Source: Macrostomum hystrix (taxonomy: Eukaryota > Platyhelminthes > Macrostomidae). Taken from it: a DNA stretch of 64,000 bases. The notes under the pieces were generated by a model that was not told the origin of the DNA, ran no database searches, and saw only the letters and a list, made by a program, of their open reading frames with translations. Positions within the stretch are counted from its first letter, which is position 1. Each line of letters opens with the position of its first letter. The stretch spans positions 434,001 through 498,000 of the forward strand of contig CATNEN010000010.1 of NCBI GenBank assembly GCA_950097015.1, in the 5' to 3' direction. Made by a program: the position numbers and the translations under genes. Positions 32,388 to 45,540 of this stretch are shown piece after piece.

Positions 32388-33242
32388 GTGCAGTTTTGTT
32401 ACGTGGAAACAGGAAAAACGGAACTGGCTGGAAAGGGCAACAGCGAGCCAAGGCGACTTGGCGATAATTTATTTCCAAGGAAAAGGCTGTCTTAGCACTG
32501 CGAAGCACGAGCACCGAGCCTTAGGGGCCGAGATAGGCGTGAGGGGGGCAGCGCATGGGGCGGCGTGCGCAAAGAAAGCTCTCGAATTGCCCGCAGGTGG
32601 GCTGTGAAATTCGGAGTAGCAAAAGAGAGAAAAGTAGAAAGGAGAGAGGGAGAGCACCTACTGAGTGGTGGGTGAGGGGGTGTGCAGCCGCACAGACAGA
32701 GTGAAGACACAGCGTGCTGGCGCTGGTGGGGGTGGCTGCACTGCGGAGAAAGAGAGGCTCTGCGATTTACGTCAAGCCATGTGGCGCCTGGGCTTCGCAT
32801 TTCACTTGGACCGCGTGCTCGGCCAAGGGGGGCAGGAGAGAGACGGGGTGTAGCCGGCCGGCTTTGGAAGAGTTGGAAATGGCGAAAAGGGCGGGTCCGC
32901 ACCGCCTGTGCAGAGAGCACGAAGGGGTGAGTGAGATCGCACAGGCAAACAAGCTGGCCAATGAGCTGAGCATTTTGATTGGTCCGCCATGCTGCTCTAC
33001 TGCTTTTTACTATGCCACTCGCCTTGTGAGAATGATTTTATATTACACTCGGGTATTATAGTGCAAATTGTTTAACTTCTATTTAATGATATAAGATATA
33101 AAAAATTGTTACATTTTTGCTCTTGTGGTAAAGTCAAACAAATGCTGGGTAAAATGCGAAGCCATTCAATTAGCTTATTGTAGCTGTTTCATTTGAAGCT
33201 TTATGCAGTTATAAATATTGCTAATCTCTGTAGATGGATTAA
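32388..33242. other. PALS1 upstream region
   Basis: GC-rich up to about 33000, then AT-rich. It probably contains the promoter or 5' UTR of PALS1. No conserved motif is recognised. Confidence 0.4.
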
Positions 33243-35777
33243 CCTCCAAAAGTCTGATGGTATGCACTGCTTACCACGTAGACACACCAACTCCAGTCTG
33301 GCCCAGGCAAGCAAATTAGTGTCTATGGCCAAAAATTTTTATCCGTTCCGGTCGTCATGGTAAGCAGGGCTTACCCAAGCATACTCGTATATTCTCCATA
33401 CAACAATATTTTTCCATTTTTGTATTCAAAGACAGGTTGCAGTACGCTTTAGGATATATCGAATTAGGCTATGTGAAAGGTTAAAATATGCTACATAACA
33501 CTGGTTAAATTCTGCTATATTAGACTGGTTGAGTTATAATAATTATTCTGGCAATAGTTTTTTTAAGCTAATTGAAACTGAAAACGTGTTAAAAACGGTT
33601 GAATTTAATTTAGTCTCGCAACAATTCGATAATACTTGTATTAAGTTTTTAACGCTTGCAGTTAATCAATCGGACTGCAACTAGGCGTGCCATTCTTGAA
33701 AGCAGCCTTCCAGGCACAGACCAGGCGCACCTGGGCACTCCGGGCAGCAGTAGATTGTACGCTTGCTGCTTCCAGCTCGATAGCAGACGCGGCACCGCTT
33801 CGTAGGTCTCAGTTGACTCTCGCGAGCCGTTATTTTTGTTGGAAAGTGCGGGCCGATCAGACCGATTGCCTGGACTGCCAGAGTTACAGCAGCCGGTCGC
33901 TTTCTACTCCCTCCAGTGCACTGCACCAATTCGCGAATGCTGGCCTCCAGAAACTTGGAAAAAACCTTCCGCCCGCCACACCGACAGTACACAATCCAAG
34001 CATTCCGAACCATTTGCAGGAACATGTGCAGACCAAGCTTCAGAAACCACTTCGTGGTTTTTCTGCCAGGTTGATGAGGCTGCATGTGACCATCCATTCG
34101 GTCAACGCCGCCCATGCATCGGTTGTAGGTCAATGCAGATCTGCACTTCTGCACGATGGCTTCTCCTCCACCACGGATGATGCGTCTGACTGGCACTCTG
34201 GAAGCCGCCTCCTTCGTATCCAGTAGGTACAGAGTCTTCAGGCCGCTCTCTTTTCTCTCTACTATTTTAGCTACAAGCACGGAGCCGTTGCGCATGAAGC
34301 CAACATCATTCGGTGGCACATTCGACTGTCTGAGTTCAATCGGCACACCACGATCGGACCGGATAGTGCAGGTCAGATTAGTTCCTCGAGTCAGCAAGTA
34401 CTCAGCGAGCCGATAAGAGCCAAACCACTTGTCAACAAATACTCGATAGCCTTTATGCAGGAGATCTCGGCACAGCTCCACGACAATCTTCTCACTAAAA
34501 GACAGGTGGTTTTCTTGTAGATCTTCGTCGAACCCGCGATTCTCCACCGGGGTTGAGTGGACGCGAAAGTTGTAAAGATACCCCGTCTCGGCTTCACAGG
34601 CGCAGTACAGCTTGATGCCGTACTTGGCGCGCTTCGTTGGGATATACTGCTTGAAGCGCAGGCGCCCCTTGTACAGCACCAGTGACTCGTCGATGCTTAT
34701 ATCCTCCTCCGGCATGTAGACATTCATGCACAACTGTCTAAAGATGTCCAGCAAAGGACGGATCTTAAACAACGGATCGCCCGGAGCCGGACCCTGAGCG
34801 CAATCGTAAAAGCGAAGCAGACCGAGCAGCTGCTTGAAGCGATCCCTGATGAGCGCTTCAGGGATTTGAAAGAATGGAGTCGAATAGTAGCTGTCCATGC
34901 ACCAGTACTGGTTCATCTCGGCCTTCTTGTTGCTGCCCATGTAGAGGTACATCCCGATTACCTTCTTTACTTCATTCTTGCTACAATCGATCCATTTCTG
35001 ATAACTCACAGGGAGGTCCTCAGCAGGCGTTGAATGGATTACGGCCTCGGCTCTTCGGTTAGTCCATTTAGCTAAATCGTCAAACAAAGCGTCGGGTAGA
35101 AAGAGGCCAAGAAAAAATGAAGTGGATTGCTCAACATTAACGGGAACTTCGATTCCAGGATTAAGGCCAGGTGTGCCAAGAAACTCTGTTTCACTATCAG
35201 AGACGTCAATCTCAGCGATAGCAGGACGTCATGGCATCTCGTCGGTCGGTTCTTCATCACCTGTCTCCATGACATCAGACGCCTCATCCAAGACAATCGA
35301 TTCCTCATCATCCGACGTCATTAGCTCTTCCATTTGCATATTTAGTTTTAGAGTTATTAAAAAAATCGCTGCTGTCTAATGAACTGTGGTTGATGCTAGC
35401 CTGGCAAGATTGAGCAACTATTGGTACGCGTAGTACATGGGAAGAAGAACAGTTTCTTAACTTGAAGGCGTAGTGAGACAAAAATCGTGACATACACTAC
35501 ATGTAGTATTTTCGATAGCTAACTACTCTATGGTCAAGACCCCAGACCATAGACGGATTTTACAGTGGTATACTGATGCCATTATGTACATTGGTTAGTA
35601 TACACACATGAAGAAATTTTTCTGCTGCTTTTCTCAAGCCCTCTAGACCCATTCCAAAATTCTAGCAGACTGGAATGTCTAAGCCCTCGGCAAAAGCGAG
35701 AGTAGTCTATGGTAAGCTCTGCGTACCATTCCGACCGGAACGGATATGTTGCACAAACTGGATCAGATCAGAAGAGG
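33243..35777 (-). mobile_element. piggyBac DNA transposon with TTAA target duplications
   Basis: TTAA lies at 33239-33242 and 35778-35781. Both ends begin CCTC after the TTAA, with a shared TCTGAT a few bases in. A perfect 14-bp subterminal inverted repeat ATCCGTTCCGGTCG lies at 33341-33354 and, inverted, at 35732-35745, placed asymmetrically (98 and 32 bases from the ends). Length 2535 bp. Confidence 0.93.
33681..35339 (-). pseudogene. piggyBac transposase with an N-terminal nonsense codon
   Basis: The ATG is probably at 35339. After 36 codons an in-frame TGA occurs at 35229-35231 (minus strand CCA TGA CGT, likely a CGA to TGA CpG change), followed by 515 open codons to the TAG at 33681. 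The DDE_Tnp_1_7 core is complete: D of SIDESLV, D of VFVDKWFGS, D of GGVDRMDGHM, and a C-terminal Cys-rich domain (CRVCYRAG, CCPECPG, CLEGCFQEWH). The acidic N-terminus (EELMTSDDEES) is typical of the family. The first ATG after the stop lies inside the core, so this copy should not make an active enzyme unless the stop is read through or polymorphic. Confidence 0.9.
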
Positions 35778-35781
35778 TTAA

Positions 35782-37814
35782 AATATTCTTTAGCAAAAAT
35801 ATTGAACAAACACCTTTGCACACAAAAAAATAATTTCCTCACTGAATTACATTTCATCAATGGCCTACATTGAAGAATTTAAACATATAATTATCTTACT
35901 CATATAGAGGATAGTTTGCCAATGCCAACTATAGAACTTAACAATAGGAATAAAAACTCCGGGCTATAGAATTACACATATATTAGACAAAAAACTTCAC
36001 TTTATTTCTTCAATTTCCTGGCTGTTAGGAAAGTAAATTTGATAGTTTTTAACCATTTATTTAAGATCTGAATAAAAAACTTCAGGGGTAATATGTGACA
36101 TTTGATAAAAACTTTAGTGAACCTAAGGCTATATAAATAAAGACATACTATACTGTGTCAATTGTCACTTAAACTTAAAAGCAAAAATAGTATTGGGTTT
36201 TAGCCTTAAGAACCATTTGAATTTATATTTATGAAACCAGATATCTAATAAATAGCTAGGCCTACCTATAACATTTTTAAAATTGATTGTTTAGTGAACA
36301 CTAGTGTACAGGAAAAGGTTGAGGAAAGTGAATAAACCCACTACCACGGTTAAGCATTTTTAGTTGTCATCGAAAAAGTTAACGGCTGCATTGATAGCTT
36401 CGCATAAATAAAAAATTCAAAGAAACAACACTTACTGAAGTAGCTAAATATCGCCCTTCAACATCTTATAGTCAAGAACTTGAAATTAAGTCTAGATGTC
36501 TAGCAATGTACGAGTGTTTAACATGTCAACTTCTGAGTAAGTTTGATTTTCTAACATATCAACCCAGGATTTTTCTAAAAGTGAGCCATTATATATATTT
36601 AGAAAAAAGATTCATTAAGACGATTGGCTGCCTTGACTTGACTTAACAGATATTAGTTGAGACGTGATAGAAATATAAACGTGCTTATTAAAAAATAAAT
36701 ATCCATACTTGTAATTAACTTATTTTAAGAATTTTAGCCAGCATACAACCACCATTTAGTAAACAATTTTACCTATGAATCAACATGCATGCTGCACGCT
36801 TCCTTATGTCTTCCGATTTCTTGGTCGATTCTAATTTTTGAAAGTTTATGCAGATTATAACTAATTCACATTAATTTACTTTGCCAAATTTCAATTTACA
36901 AGCATCTTAACTGTGGCACAATAAAAAAAGTAAGGAAAATAATTTGGCCATAAGAACGCAGCATATTGGTACTTATATTTCACTTAAAAAATAACTAGAT
37001 TATTTAATATTTTTCTGCCAATAGAAAGAAAAAAACTCACGCGCCGAAGGAAAGTGCATGAGTACAAGCCCCATAGTGTGCGAGAAATTCTGTGCGAGTG
37101 TGCGAGTATTTTCTACACGTAATTCTAGGTACTCAATGTTTGTATGTGCTCACTAAATCCCTGTTTAAGGTTAAGCTTCCTTCATCTTAATGGAATTGCT
37201 AAAATTGATCTGAGATCGGCAAAAGACCAGCAACGCAGCTGGTGATTAATTAATTTTTACGGATGAGGTTCGTCTGCCATGTAGCAAACCAAGAGATTGC
37301 ACCATAATGGCTAGCACTCTGAAATGAGACGGCTAGTGAATTATCCACATACTGAAATTGGAGAAGAGCCACTCCACCAGATTCATGGCAGCGATTTAGC
37401 ATGGCCTTGTACAGATATAGAGCTTAAAGGGTCTGGCATTCATTGAAGCTGCCTGCCCTGCTGTGATTTCGATGTCCGTCACTTCACCTGAGTGAGTTCT
37501 GTGGCTTAGGGAAAATTATTCAAATCTGTCCCCAATCCGTGCTGGATGGGCTGTGAGCGAATTCATTATTCAATCCCAGACTTACTGCTACTGCACACTG
37601 CACTAATATGGGTGATGATGCTGAAGTGCACACAGAAATAGAAAAATAACGAGTGCCTGTCTGACCAATGCGCTCCTGCAAAGTTAACGGTGCTAAACAT
37701 TCGATTCCTCACTTTATAACCCTGCTACACTGCATTCCCTGATCCTTCAGAGCATCCCCAACCTTTCAGACCAACCCTTCAGAGCATCCCTGAATGTACA
37801 CTTAGTAAACTCAC
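35782..37814. other. AT-rich intergenic DNA
   Basis: No gene, RNA or clear repeat was seen. A possible last exon of the next gene may hide near 37480, but phase 0 gives only a few codons to a stop. Confidence 0.5.
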
Positions 37815-38380
37815 CATCTCGATCAGCACCATTCTTTGATCATCGTCCGCGCAGCCAACAATGTCCGACATGGGGATGTCGTTGATTGAGAAGACTTCAT
37901 CAAAGCAGCCTTCAATGTAATCGTTGCTGACTCCTGAATGTACGGGATGGACGAAATCAAATAGGAGCATTTTATCCCCCATAAAAATCGATTCTGTAAC
38001 ACTTCGCTTGTCTAGACCCGAACTCAAATAGACATGGACTCATAGACATGGACTCATAGACATGGTCTCAGAGACATGGACTCATAGACATGGACTCATA
38101 GACATGGACTCATAGACATGGACTCATAGACATGGACTCATAGACATGGACTCATAGACATGGACTCATAGACATGGTCTCATAGACATGGTCTCATAGA
38201 CATGGACTCATAGACATGGTCTCAGAGACATGGACTCAGAGACATGGACTCAGAGACTAAGCAGAAGCAGAGTGAACAGGGTGAGCAGTGCTCACCCAGC
38301 AGGCGGCAGCGGTCAGTGACCAGGTCCTGGGCCAGCAAAATCGCGTATCCCGTCAGATCCCGCGCTGCCGAGGCGGCCAT
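37815..38380 (-). CDS. Unrecognised gene, first two exons
   Basis: Exon 1 is 38296..38380: ATG at 38380, 28 codons plus one base, GTGAGC donor. Exon 2 is 37815..37933: acceptor TTCAG, two bases then 39 codons, GTGAGT donor, ending in phase 0. The joined frame is about 68 residues; exon 2 is acidic, with DDDQ and DIPMSD stretches. There is no signal peptide and no domain that I recognise. The intron holds a 14-bp array. Further 3' exons are not identified. Support is the phase match plus good splice sites; chance is not excluded. Confidence 0.45.
38030..38255. repeat. 14-bp minisatellite in an intron
   Basis: Unit TAGACATGGACTCA (variants ggtctca, cagagaca), about 16 copies. Confidence 0.93.
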
Positions 38381-38714
38381 GACGACTGGCGGACTCTGGG
38401 GGGTTTTGGTTGGCAGAGATGACGCTCTCACTGATTGTGGCAAGGCAACGGGGATTTGGGATCTGTCTGAAAGCTGCTCACTCTCGCCCTGCCAAGAAGA
38501 AGCGGCTAAGATAAGCTGGAAGCCCGGAGCGGAGGCCAGAGCAGCTCTGACTGGCTGGCCTGATCCCCTCTGCTCCCGGATCCCCAAATCAGCCATTCGT
38601 GCGTGCGCGCTGGAGCGAGAAGAAAATGGGATTTGGAAATTGGGGAAATGAGGAAGAGAGCCGCCTGCAACCGCTGTATGACCCGCTGATCCTGCAGATG
38701 GGAGAAAATCCATT

Positions 38715-39130
38715 CTGTATTGCTGTTCTGGGTGTCTGTCTGTCTGTTCTAGTTGTCTGTCTGTTCTTTTTGACTGTCTGTTCTGAGTGTCTGTTCTGTT
38801 TGTCCGCCTGTCTGTTCTAGTTGTCTGTCTGTTTTGGGTGTCTGTCTGTTCAGGGTGTCTGTCTATTCTGGGTGTCTGTCTGTCTGTTTTGGGTGTCTGT
38901 CTGTTCTGGGTGTCTGTCTGTCTGTTCAGGGTGTCTGTCTGTCTGTCTGTTTTGGGTGTCTGTCTGTTCTGGGTGTCTGTCTGTCTGTTTTGGGTGTCTG
39001 TCTGTTCTGGGTGTCTGTCTGTCTGTTCAGGGTGTCTGTCTGTCTGTCTGTTTTGGGTGTCTTTCTGTTCTGGGTGTCTGTCTGTCTGTTCAGGATGTCT
39101 GTCTGTCGGTTTTGGGTGTCTGTCTGTTCC
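38715..39130. repeat. TCTG-rich compound repeat
   Basis: Mixed TCTG runs and TTTTGGGTG, TTCTGGGTG or TTCAGGGTG blocks with a higher-order unit of about 70 bases. Confidence 0.9.
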
Positions 39131-39559
39131 ATGCCAGACAGCCATCCTCAGCTGCCACCCGCCCAGTCCCTTCCCGTCTCTCCAGAATTAACCAGCTGGC
39201 GCAGAACAATGCGGCTCAGGATTAGCGGCCAGTTTGCAGAGGACCAGAGAGGCGGAGGGCGGCGCTGAGAGGTCCTGGTTGAAGCAGCTGTTCTGCCCGC
39301 AGCACTCGCCAGACCCGCAATCAGGACAACCGCTCCGGCCCCACTTGACCCAGCCAGTCCGCTCACAGTTAGCAATGCTTAGCGTTTTATTCAATGCACA
39401 CAGGGCTGATCCGTGCACTCCAGAGCCGTGTGGCCATGAAACTGTGGCCGTGTGGCCGTGGCCGCGATGTTGCCATGCAGAGCGCGATTGATTTACAGCC
39501 ATCACTCATAACAGCATGTGCGAACTCGACTCAACTCAACTGAACTTTTAAATCAATGG
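39131..39559. other. Unassigned stretch with a Cys-rich minus-strand frame
   Basis: A minus-strand frame (39188-39505) has eight cysteines spaced C-x11-C-x2-C-x4-CC-x4-C, then two more. No signal peptide or splice structure could be fixed, so it is not called as a gene. Confidence 0.25.
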
Positions 39560-39790
39560 GCAGGGCGATGAGAGATGCGACAGGGATATGAGAGATGCGA
39601 CAGGGAGATTAGAGATGCGACAGGGAGATTAGAGATGCGACAGGGAGATTAGAGATGCGACAGGGAGATTAGAGATGCGACAGGGAGATTAGAGAAGCGA
39701 CAGGTAGATTAGAGATACGACAGTGGGATGAGAGATAAGACAGTGAGATGAGAGATGTGGCATGGAGATGAGAGATGCGACAGGTAGAGG
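39560..39790. repeat. 20-bp minisatellite
   Basis: Unit GACAGGGAGATTAGAGATGC, about 11 copies. Confidence 0.93.
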
Positions 39791-40894
39791 TTAATAGTGG
39801 GTTCGAAGAGGGATATGAGATACTGGGATAATGATGTAGGACCCTCAGACACACATGCAGTTCATTGGGCCGCAAAACTTGTTCTTACAATTCGATCACG
39901 AGGCTGTTTCAAATTTCATCTGGTCAGCGTCTTGGCAGCTCGCAGAACTCGAGCCGCCGCTGCTCAGCCCCTGCTTCCCATTCCGTCCTCGGGCGGGCTC
40001 GAGTTTCTCCTCTCTTTTTCCCAGTCTGGCAGAAATTTCTTCCCGAAAATCTCCCACTCCTGGTCTGTTAGGGGAACGATAAAGACTAGCGCTCCTCCAC
40101 GGGGATCCGGCCTGATTGCCTGTCACTTCAATTGCCGTGCAGGCTGCGGGGCCGGCTCCTGCCTAATGAAAATGAGATTTGCTGCTGCTGCTGCTGCTGT
40201 TGCCACAATGGACTGTCGAGTGTCTGATCCTGGCAGATTCGTGAGGGAGACTGAGCAACCGGCAAGTTCGGCAGAGTTGGAGTGAGTCCAGGGGCGGGGC
40301 TGGGCTGTGTGGCAGGTCCCACCTGCCCGGGACGGATGGGGAGCACTTCATGCACGCATGCCGGTTCTGCTTCAAACTAGTGAACTGACAGATAAAACTG
40401 AATTTCCACCAGCATCAATAATCAATGGTACGTTTATATGCAACCCAACTTGCTTAAGTCCTATCAAATCACAGCTCAAATCCTTCAATTAAAAATTCCC
40501 AAAAAACGCAAAATCCTCATATTGTTTAATCCCGAGTCGTTAAAATTCTAGCTGACCCAGATTTTCATGCCAGTAGAAGCATGGTTTCTTAACTAACAAA
40601 ATGACAAATTGTGCAAATCACATTCGAGCTGAGCTAGCCAGCGGTGGTCTGTAAGGTCTGTGAGTTAAGCAGTGAGTTGAGTTCAGAGAAGCCGACAGTG
40701 GCCAGGAGCCGCAGGTCCCCCGTCCAGTCATTACCGAGGATGGCCGCTGATTAGCGCCATGCAAATTCAATCAGGCGGGCACAGCTGATTGCACTCAGGG
40801 GACAGCCGATGCCTGCTCGACAGAGACTGAGAGCTGTGCTCAGCCATGAGCTGATCAGAACTGGTCCGAAATTTCATGCTCAGACTGTCACCGC
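39791..40894. other. Unassigned unique sequence
   Basis: Only short overlapping frames and a (CTG)6-type run near 40180. No gene is supported. Confidence 0.5.
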
Positions 40895-41180
40895 ACTGGC
40901 AGAGCACTCACTACACTCGCAGGGCACTCGCTACACTCGCAGGGCACTCACTACACTCGCAGGGCACTCACTACACTCACAGGGCACTCGCTACACTCGC
41001 AGGGCACTCGCTACACTCGCAGGGCACTCACTACACTCGCAGGGCACTCACTACACTCGCAGGGCACTCACTACACTCGCAGGGCACTCACTACACTCGC
41101 AGGGCACTCACTACACTCGCAGGGCACTCGCTACACTCGCAGGGCACTCACAACACTCGCAGGGCACTCACAACACTCGC
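40895..41180. repeat. 20-bp minisatellite
   Basis: Unit GGGCACTCACTACACTCGCA, about 14 copies. Confidence 0.95.
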
Positions 41181-41993
41181 AATAGATCTTGTGATCTTGT
41201 GACTTGTTTGACCGGACTGGCAGTAGCCGCTGTCTATGGTCCAGCCTGAGCTTGATTTAAAGGTCTCGCGGGAGCCAGGCTGAAATACGCGCGCGAATAT
41301 CCATTGAGATTAGACTCAAGCGGAACAGAAACCAGACAGAAATCAGGCTTTTGCTGCTCTGCATAACTTTCCTGTCTGGTGAGTCCACATGACAGTGATA
41401 ATTCCTTAGCTCAGGATGATAAAACATGTCCATCAAGCTGTCATTCACCCGCCGCACTCTCCAGTGGCTCTGCGGCTCGTCTCCGGCTGCCCGTCGATAC
41501 CCCCGAAGCCCGGCAAGCGAGGCATTCACGAGTTCCCAGACGAAAATCAGATCTAGGCGGGTGTACTTTTACGACTATTTTTAATTCAGTCTATTTTAGC
41601 GCTTGTTACTAAAAATTTTTTTTCGTAAAATATGAAAAGATCTGAAAGCTTTACACACAGAGGGCCATTCTATAAAGCTTGTGCTTTTCTAGTTCAAACT
41701 CTGGGACTGAACACTGCCTAGATAGCTGCTAAACATGAGAGGTGTCTCGAAACGAAAGCTTAATACCAACTATGAACCCCACCGTGCACAATCAACTGTG
41801 GCGAGGCCGGGTCGCGAGGTCGCGCGGAAACCATGAACCATCAAGGCTGACATGGGCTGTAAAATATCTGCTGCCAAAACTGGGGATCAGCTCAGCCCAG
41901 TGCAGCGGAGGGACATCAAACAGAGGAAGCGATCCTCATCAGCACTGTTCATGGGAGCAGAATTTTTCTCAGCTAACTGGGATTTATGATGCT
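41181..41993. other. Unassigned unique sequence
   Basis: A minus-strand frame at 41257-41529 (with WRVRRVNDSLMDMF) ends near a possible donor but matches no family that I know. Confidence 0.3.
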
Positions 41994-43290
41994 GATACCG
42001 ACATCCGCACTTAATTCCCACCTGACATCCGCACTCAATTCCCTCCTGACATCCGCACTCAATTCCCTCCTGACATCCGCACTCAATTCCCTCCTGACAT
42101 CCGCACTCAATTCCCACCTGACATCCGCACTCAATTCCCCACCTGACAACCGCACTCAATTCCCACCTGACATCCGCACTCAATTCCCACCTGACATCCG
42201 CACTCAATTCCCTCCTGACATCCGCACTCAATTCCCTCCTGACATCCGCACTCAATTCCCACCTGACATCCGCACTCAATTCCCCACCTGACATCCGCAC
42301 TCAATTCCCACCAGACATCCGCACTCAATTCCCACCTGACATCCGCACTCAATTCCCCACCTGACATCCGCACTCAATTCCCAACTGACATCCGCACTCA
42401 ATTCCCACCTGACATCCGCACTCAATTCACACCTGACATCCGCACTCAATTCACACCTGACATCCGCACTCACTTCCCACCTGACATCCGCACTCAATTC
42501 ACACCTGACATCCGCACTCAATTCACACCTGACATCCGCACTCAATTCACACCTGACATCCGCACTCACTTCCCACCTGACATCCGCACTCAATTCCCAC
42601 CTGACATCCGCACTCAATTCCCACCTGACATCCGCACTCAATTCACACCTGACATCCGCACTCAATTCCCCACCTGACATCCGCACTCAATTCCCACCTG
42701 ACATCCGCACTCAATTCCCACCTGACATCCGCACTCAATTCCCCACCTGACATCCGCACTCAATTCCCTAGCCCTCCTGACATCCGCACTAAATTCCCAC
42801 CTGACATCCGCACTCAATTCCCACCTGACATCCGCACTCAATTCCCACCTGACATCCGCAATCAATTCCCACCTGACATCCGCACTCAATTCCCACCTGA
42901 CATCCGCACTCAATTCCCTAGCCCTCCTGATATCCGCACTAAATTCCCACCTCACATCCGCACTCAATTCCCACCTGACATCCGCACTCAATTCCCACCT
43001 GACATCCGCACTCAATTCCCACCTGACATCCGCACTCAATTCCCACCTGACATCCGCACTCAATTCCCACCTGACATCCGCACTCAATTCCCAACTGACA
43101 TCCGCACTCAATTCCCACCTGACATCCGCACTCACTTCCCACCTGACATCCGCACTCAATTCCCACCTGACATCCGCACTCAATTCCCAACTGACATCCT
43201 CACTCAATTCTCACCTGACATCCGCACTCAATTCCCACCTGACATCCGCACTCAATTCCCAACTGACATCCTCACTCAATTCTCACCGAG
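41994..43290. repeat. 24-bp minisatellite, about 54 copies
   Basis: Unit CCGCACTCAATTCCCACCTG followed by acat, with ctcct, ccacc and caact variants. Because the period is 24, minus-strand frames stay open as an 8-residue repeat. Confidence 0.97.
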
Positions 43291-43650
43291 ATTCATTCCA
43301 AACAGTAATTTAATTGGCCTAGTCTGTAAAAATATCGAGCGAAACTTCTGCCTTAAGCTACTGAGGCCCTTTACACCTCAAATAGGCCAACAGAGAAGGC
43401 CATTACGAAATTCACAAAAGCCAAATGTGCTCCCTGATTCAAAGCCAAGGAAAATGAACTCGAGACACAATATCCCATCAGTGACAATGTCAGCGAGCAG
43501 AGCCAGTTAATGCGCAGAGCTAGTCAGTCAGCATTCTTCTTCTTTAAGCCTCTCTAATCCAGGGTGCCTCTTAAAGAATTCCGAAGCGCTGTGGATGGAA
43601 TTCAATTTCCCTGCGGCCAGAGCTCCACCCCGACAGCTCAAACCCGACTT

Positions 43651-43885
43651 ACTCACACACACTCACACTCACACGCACACACACTCACCCTCACACTCAC
43701 ACGCACACTCACACTCACACGCACACACACACTCACACTCACACACTCACACGCACACTCACACTCACACGCACACACATACACACACACACACACTCAC
43801 ACACACACTCACACACTCACACTCACACACTCACACACACACTCACACTCACACACACACGCACACACACACTCACACACACACT

Positions 43886-43916
<31 letters not shown>

Positions 43917-43985
43917 AGACACTCACACACACACTCACACTCACACACTCACACGCACACTCACACTCACACACACACTCACCCA
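43651..43985. repeat. Compound (CA)n array
   Basis: CACACT, CACACG and CACACA phases over about 330 bases. Confidence 0.97.
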
Positions 43986-44661
43986 ATCTCTAACTGGGCA
44001 GTAGCAGATTGTCGCACCTGGCCTCTCCTTCCTCGGCCAGATCTGGCAGTTTCCGCCACCCAGAGCTGCAGTCAGCCAGCTGAATGCAGGTGGCAAATCT
44101 AATATGGGAGCCCCCGTCCCCAGCCAGCGCAATCAGGCCATCTCGCACCTGACTTAATTAGCACTCGGGCGGGCAAAGTGACGAGTCTGGTTCTGCTCGA
44201 CAGTTCCAGCAGGCATATTTCTTAGTAAGGAATACTTCATTCGCACTTTTAACATTGAGCCATTGCCGGAAATTTCGGGCAGATCTTCAGCTGTTCAGAG
44301 GAATAAAAAAATTAACTTGCACTATTTTCTGCAGAAGTCAGCACAGTGGGCTGCCATAAAATGGCAATTTGATTAGCAATTCGGAGTCGCAAGATATGAA
44401 AACTGGGATTTTTACATCCGGACTCGATCCCGTCATACAAGGACTGCTCCGCTCTGATCGATTCGGCTCTCTGAACACTTTATAAGCTTAATGGTCAAAT
44501 AGCACTACTTATAAAGTAAAAAGTAATATCATCTATATAAGTAGATTAATAATGATATTGTTCATATAATTATTTTTATTTCTATTTGTGTATTCACCAA
44601 CAGCTCGCTGTAAAATACGCTCTACATCTCAAGATAGCAGAATAAACCAGGTTATTCCAGG
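43986..44661. other. Unassigned unique sequence
   Basis: Nothing recognised. Confidence 0.5.
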
Positions 44662-45540
44662 ATGGGTTCCAGTCAGCTGACTGTGTGAGGATGGGTTCCA
44701 GTCAGCTGACTGTGATGAGGATGGGTTCCAGTCAGCTGAATGTGTGAGGATGGGTTCCAGTCAGCTGACTGTGTGTGAGGATGGGTTCCAGTCAGCTGAC
44801 TGTGATGAGGATGGGTTCCAGTCAGCTGAATGTGTGAGGATGGGTTCCAGTCAGCTGACTGTGTATGAGGATGGGTTCCAGTCAGCTGACTGTGTGTGAG
44901 GATGGGTTCCAGTCAGCTGACTGTGTATGAGGATGGGTTCCAGTCAGCTGACTGTGTGTGAGGATGGGTTCCAGTCAGCTGACTGTGATGAGGATGGGTT
45001 CCAGTCAGCTGAATGTGTGAGGATGGGTTCCAGTCAGCTGAATGTGTGAGGATGGGTTCCAGTCAGCTGACTGTGTGTGAGGATGGGTTCCAGTCAGCTG
45101 AATGTGTGAGGATGGGTTCCAGTCAGCTGAATGTGTGAGGATGGGTTCCAGTCAGCTGACTGTGTATGAGGATGGGTTCCAGTCAGCTGAATGTGTGAGG
45201 ATGGGTTCCAGTCAGCTGACTGTGTGTGAGGATGGGTTCCAGTCAGCTGACTGTATGAGGATGGGTTCCAGTCAGCTGACTGTGTGTGAGGATGGGTTCC
45301 AGTCAGCTGACTGTATGAGGATGGGTTCCAGTCAGCTGAATGTGTGAGGATGGGTTCCAGTCAGCTGACTGTGTGTGAGGATGGGTTCCAGTCAGCTGAC
45401 TGTATGAGGATGGGTTCCAGTCAGCTGAATGTGTGAGGATGGGTTCCAGTCAGCTGACTGTGTGTGAGGATGGGTTCCAGTCAGCTGAATGTGTATGAGG
45501 ATGGGTTCCAGTCAGCTGAATGTGTGAGAATGGGTTCGGT
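44662..45540. repeat. 27-31-bp minisatellite, about 30 copies
   Basis: Core GGATGGGTTCCAGTCAGCTG, followed by actgtgtgtga, aatgtgtga or actgtatga. The length variation is confined to the tgtg part. Confidence 0.95.

Noticed and set aside
41887-43207. Frames with an eight-residue repeat and the other long frames in 53.3-54.5 kb
   Set aside because: Periods of 24 and 33 bases keep all frames open; no start context, splice structure or domain supports a protein.
44662-45540. Possible CRISPR-like array
   Set aside because: The units are contiguous or differ only in a tgtg run; there are no unique spacers, no cas genes, and the genome is animal.
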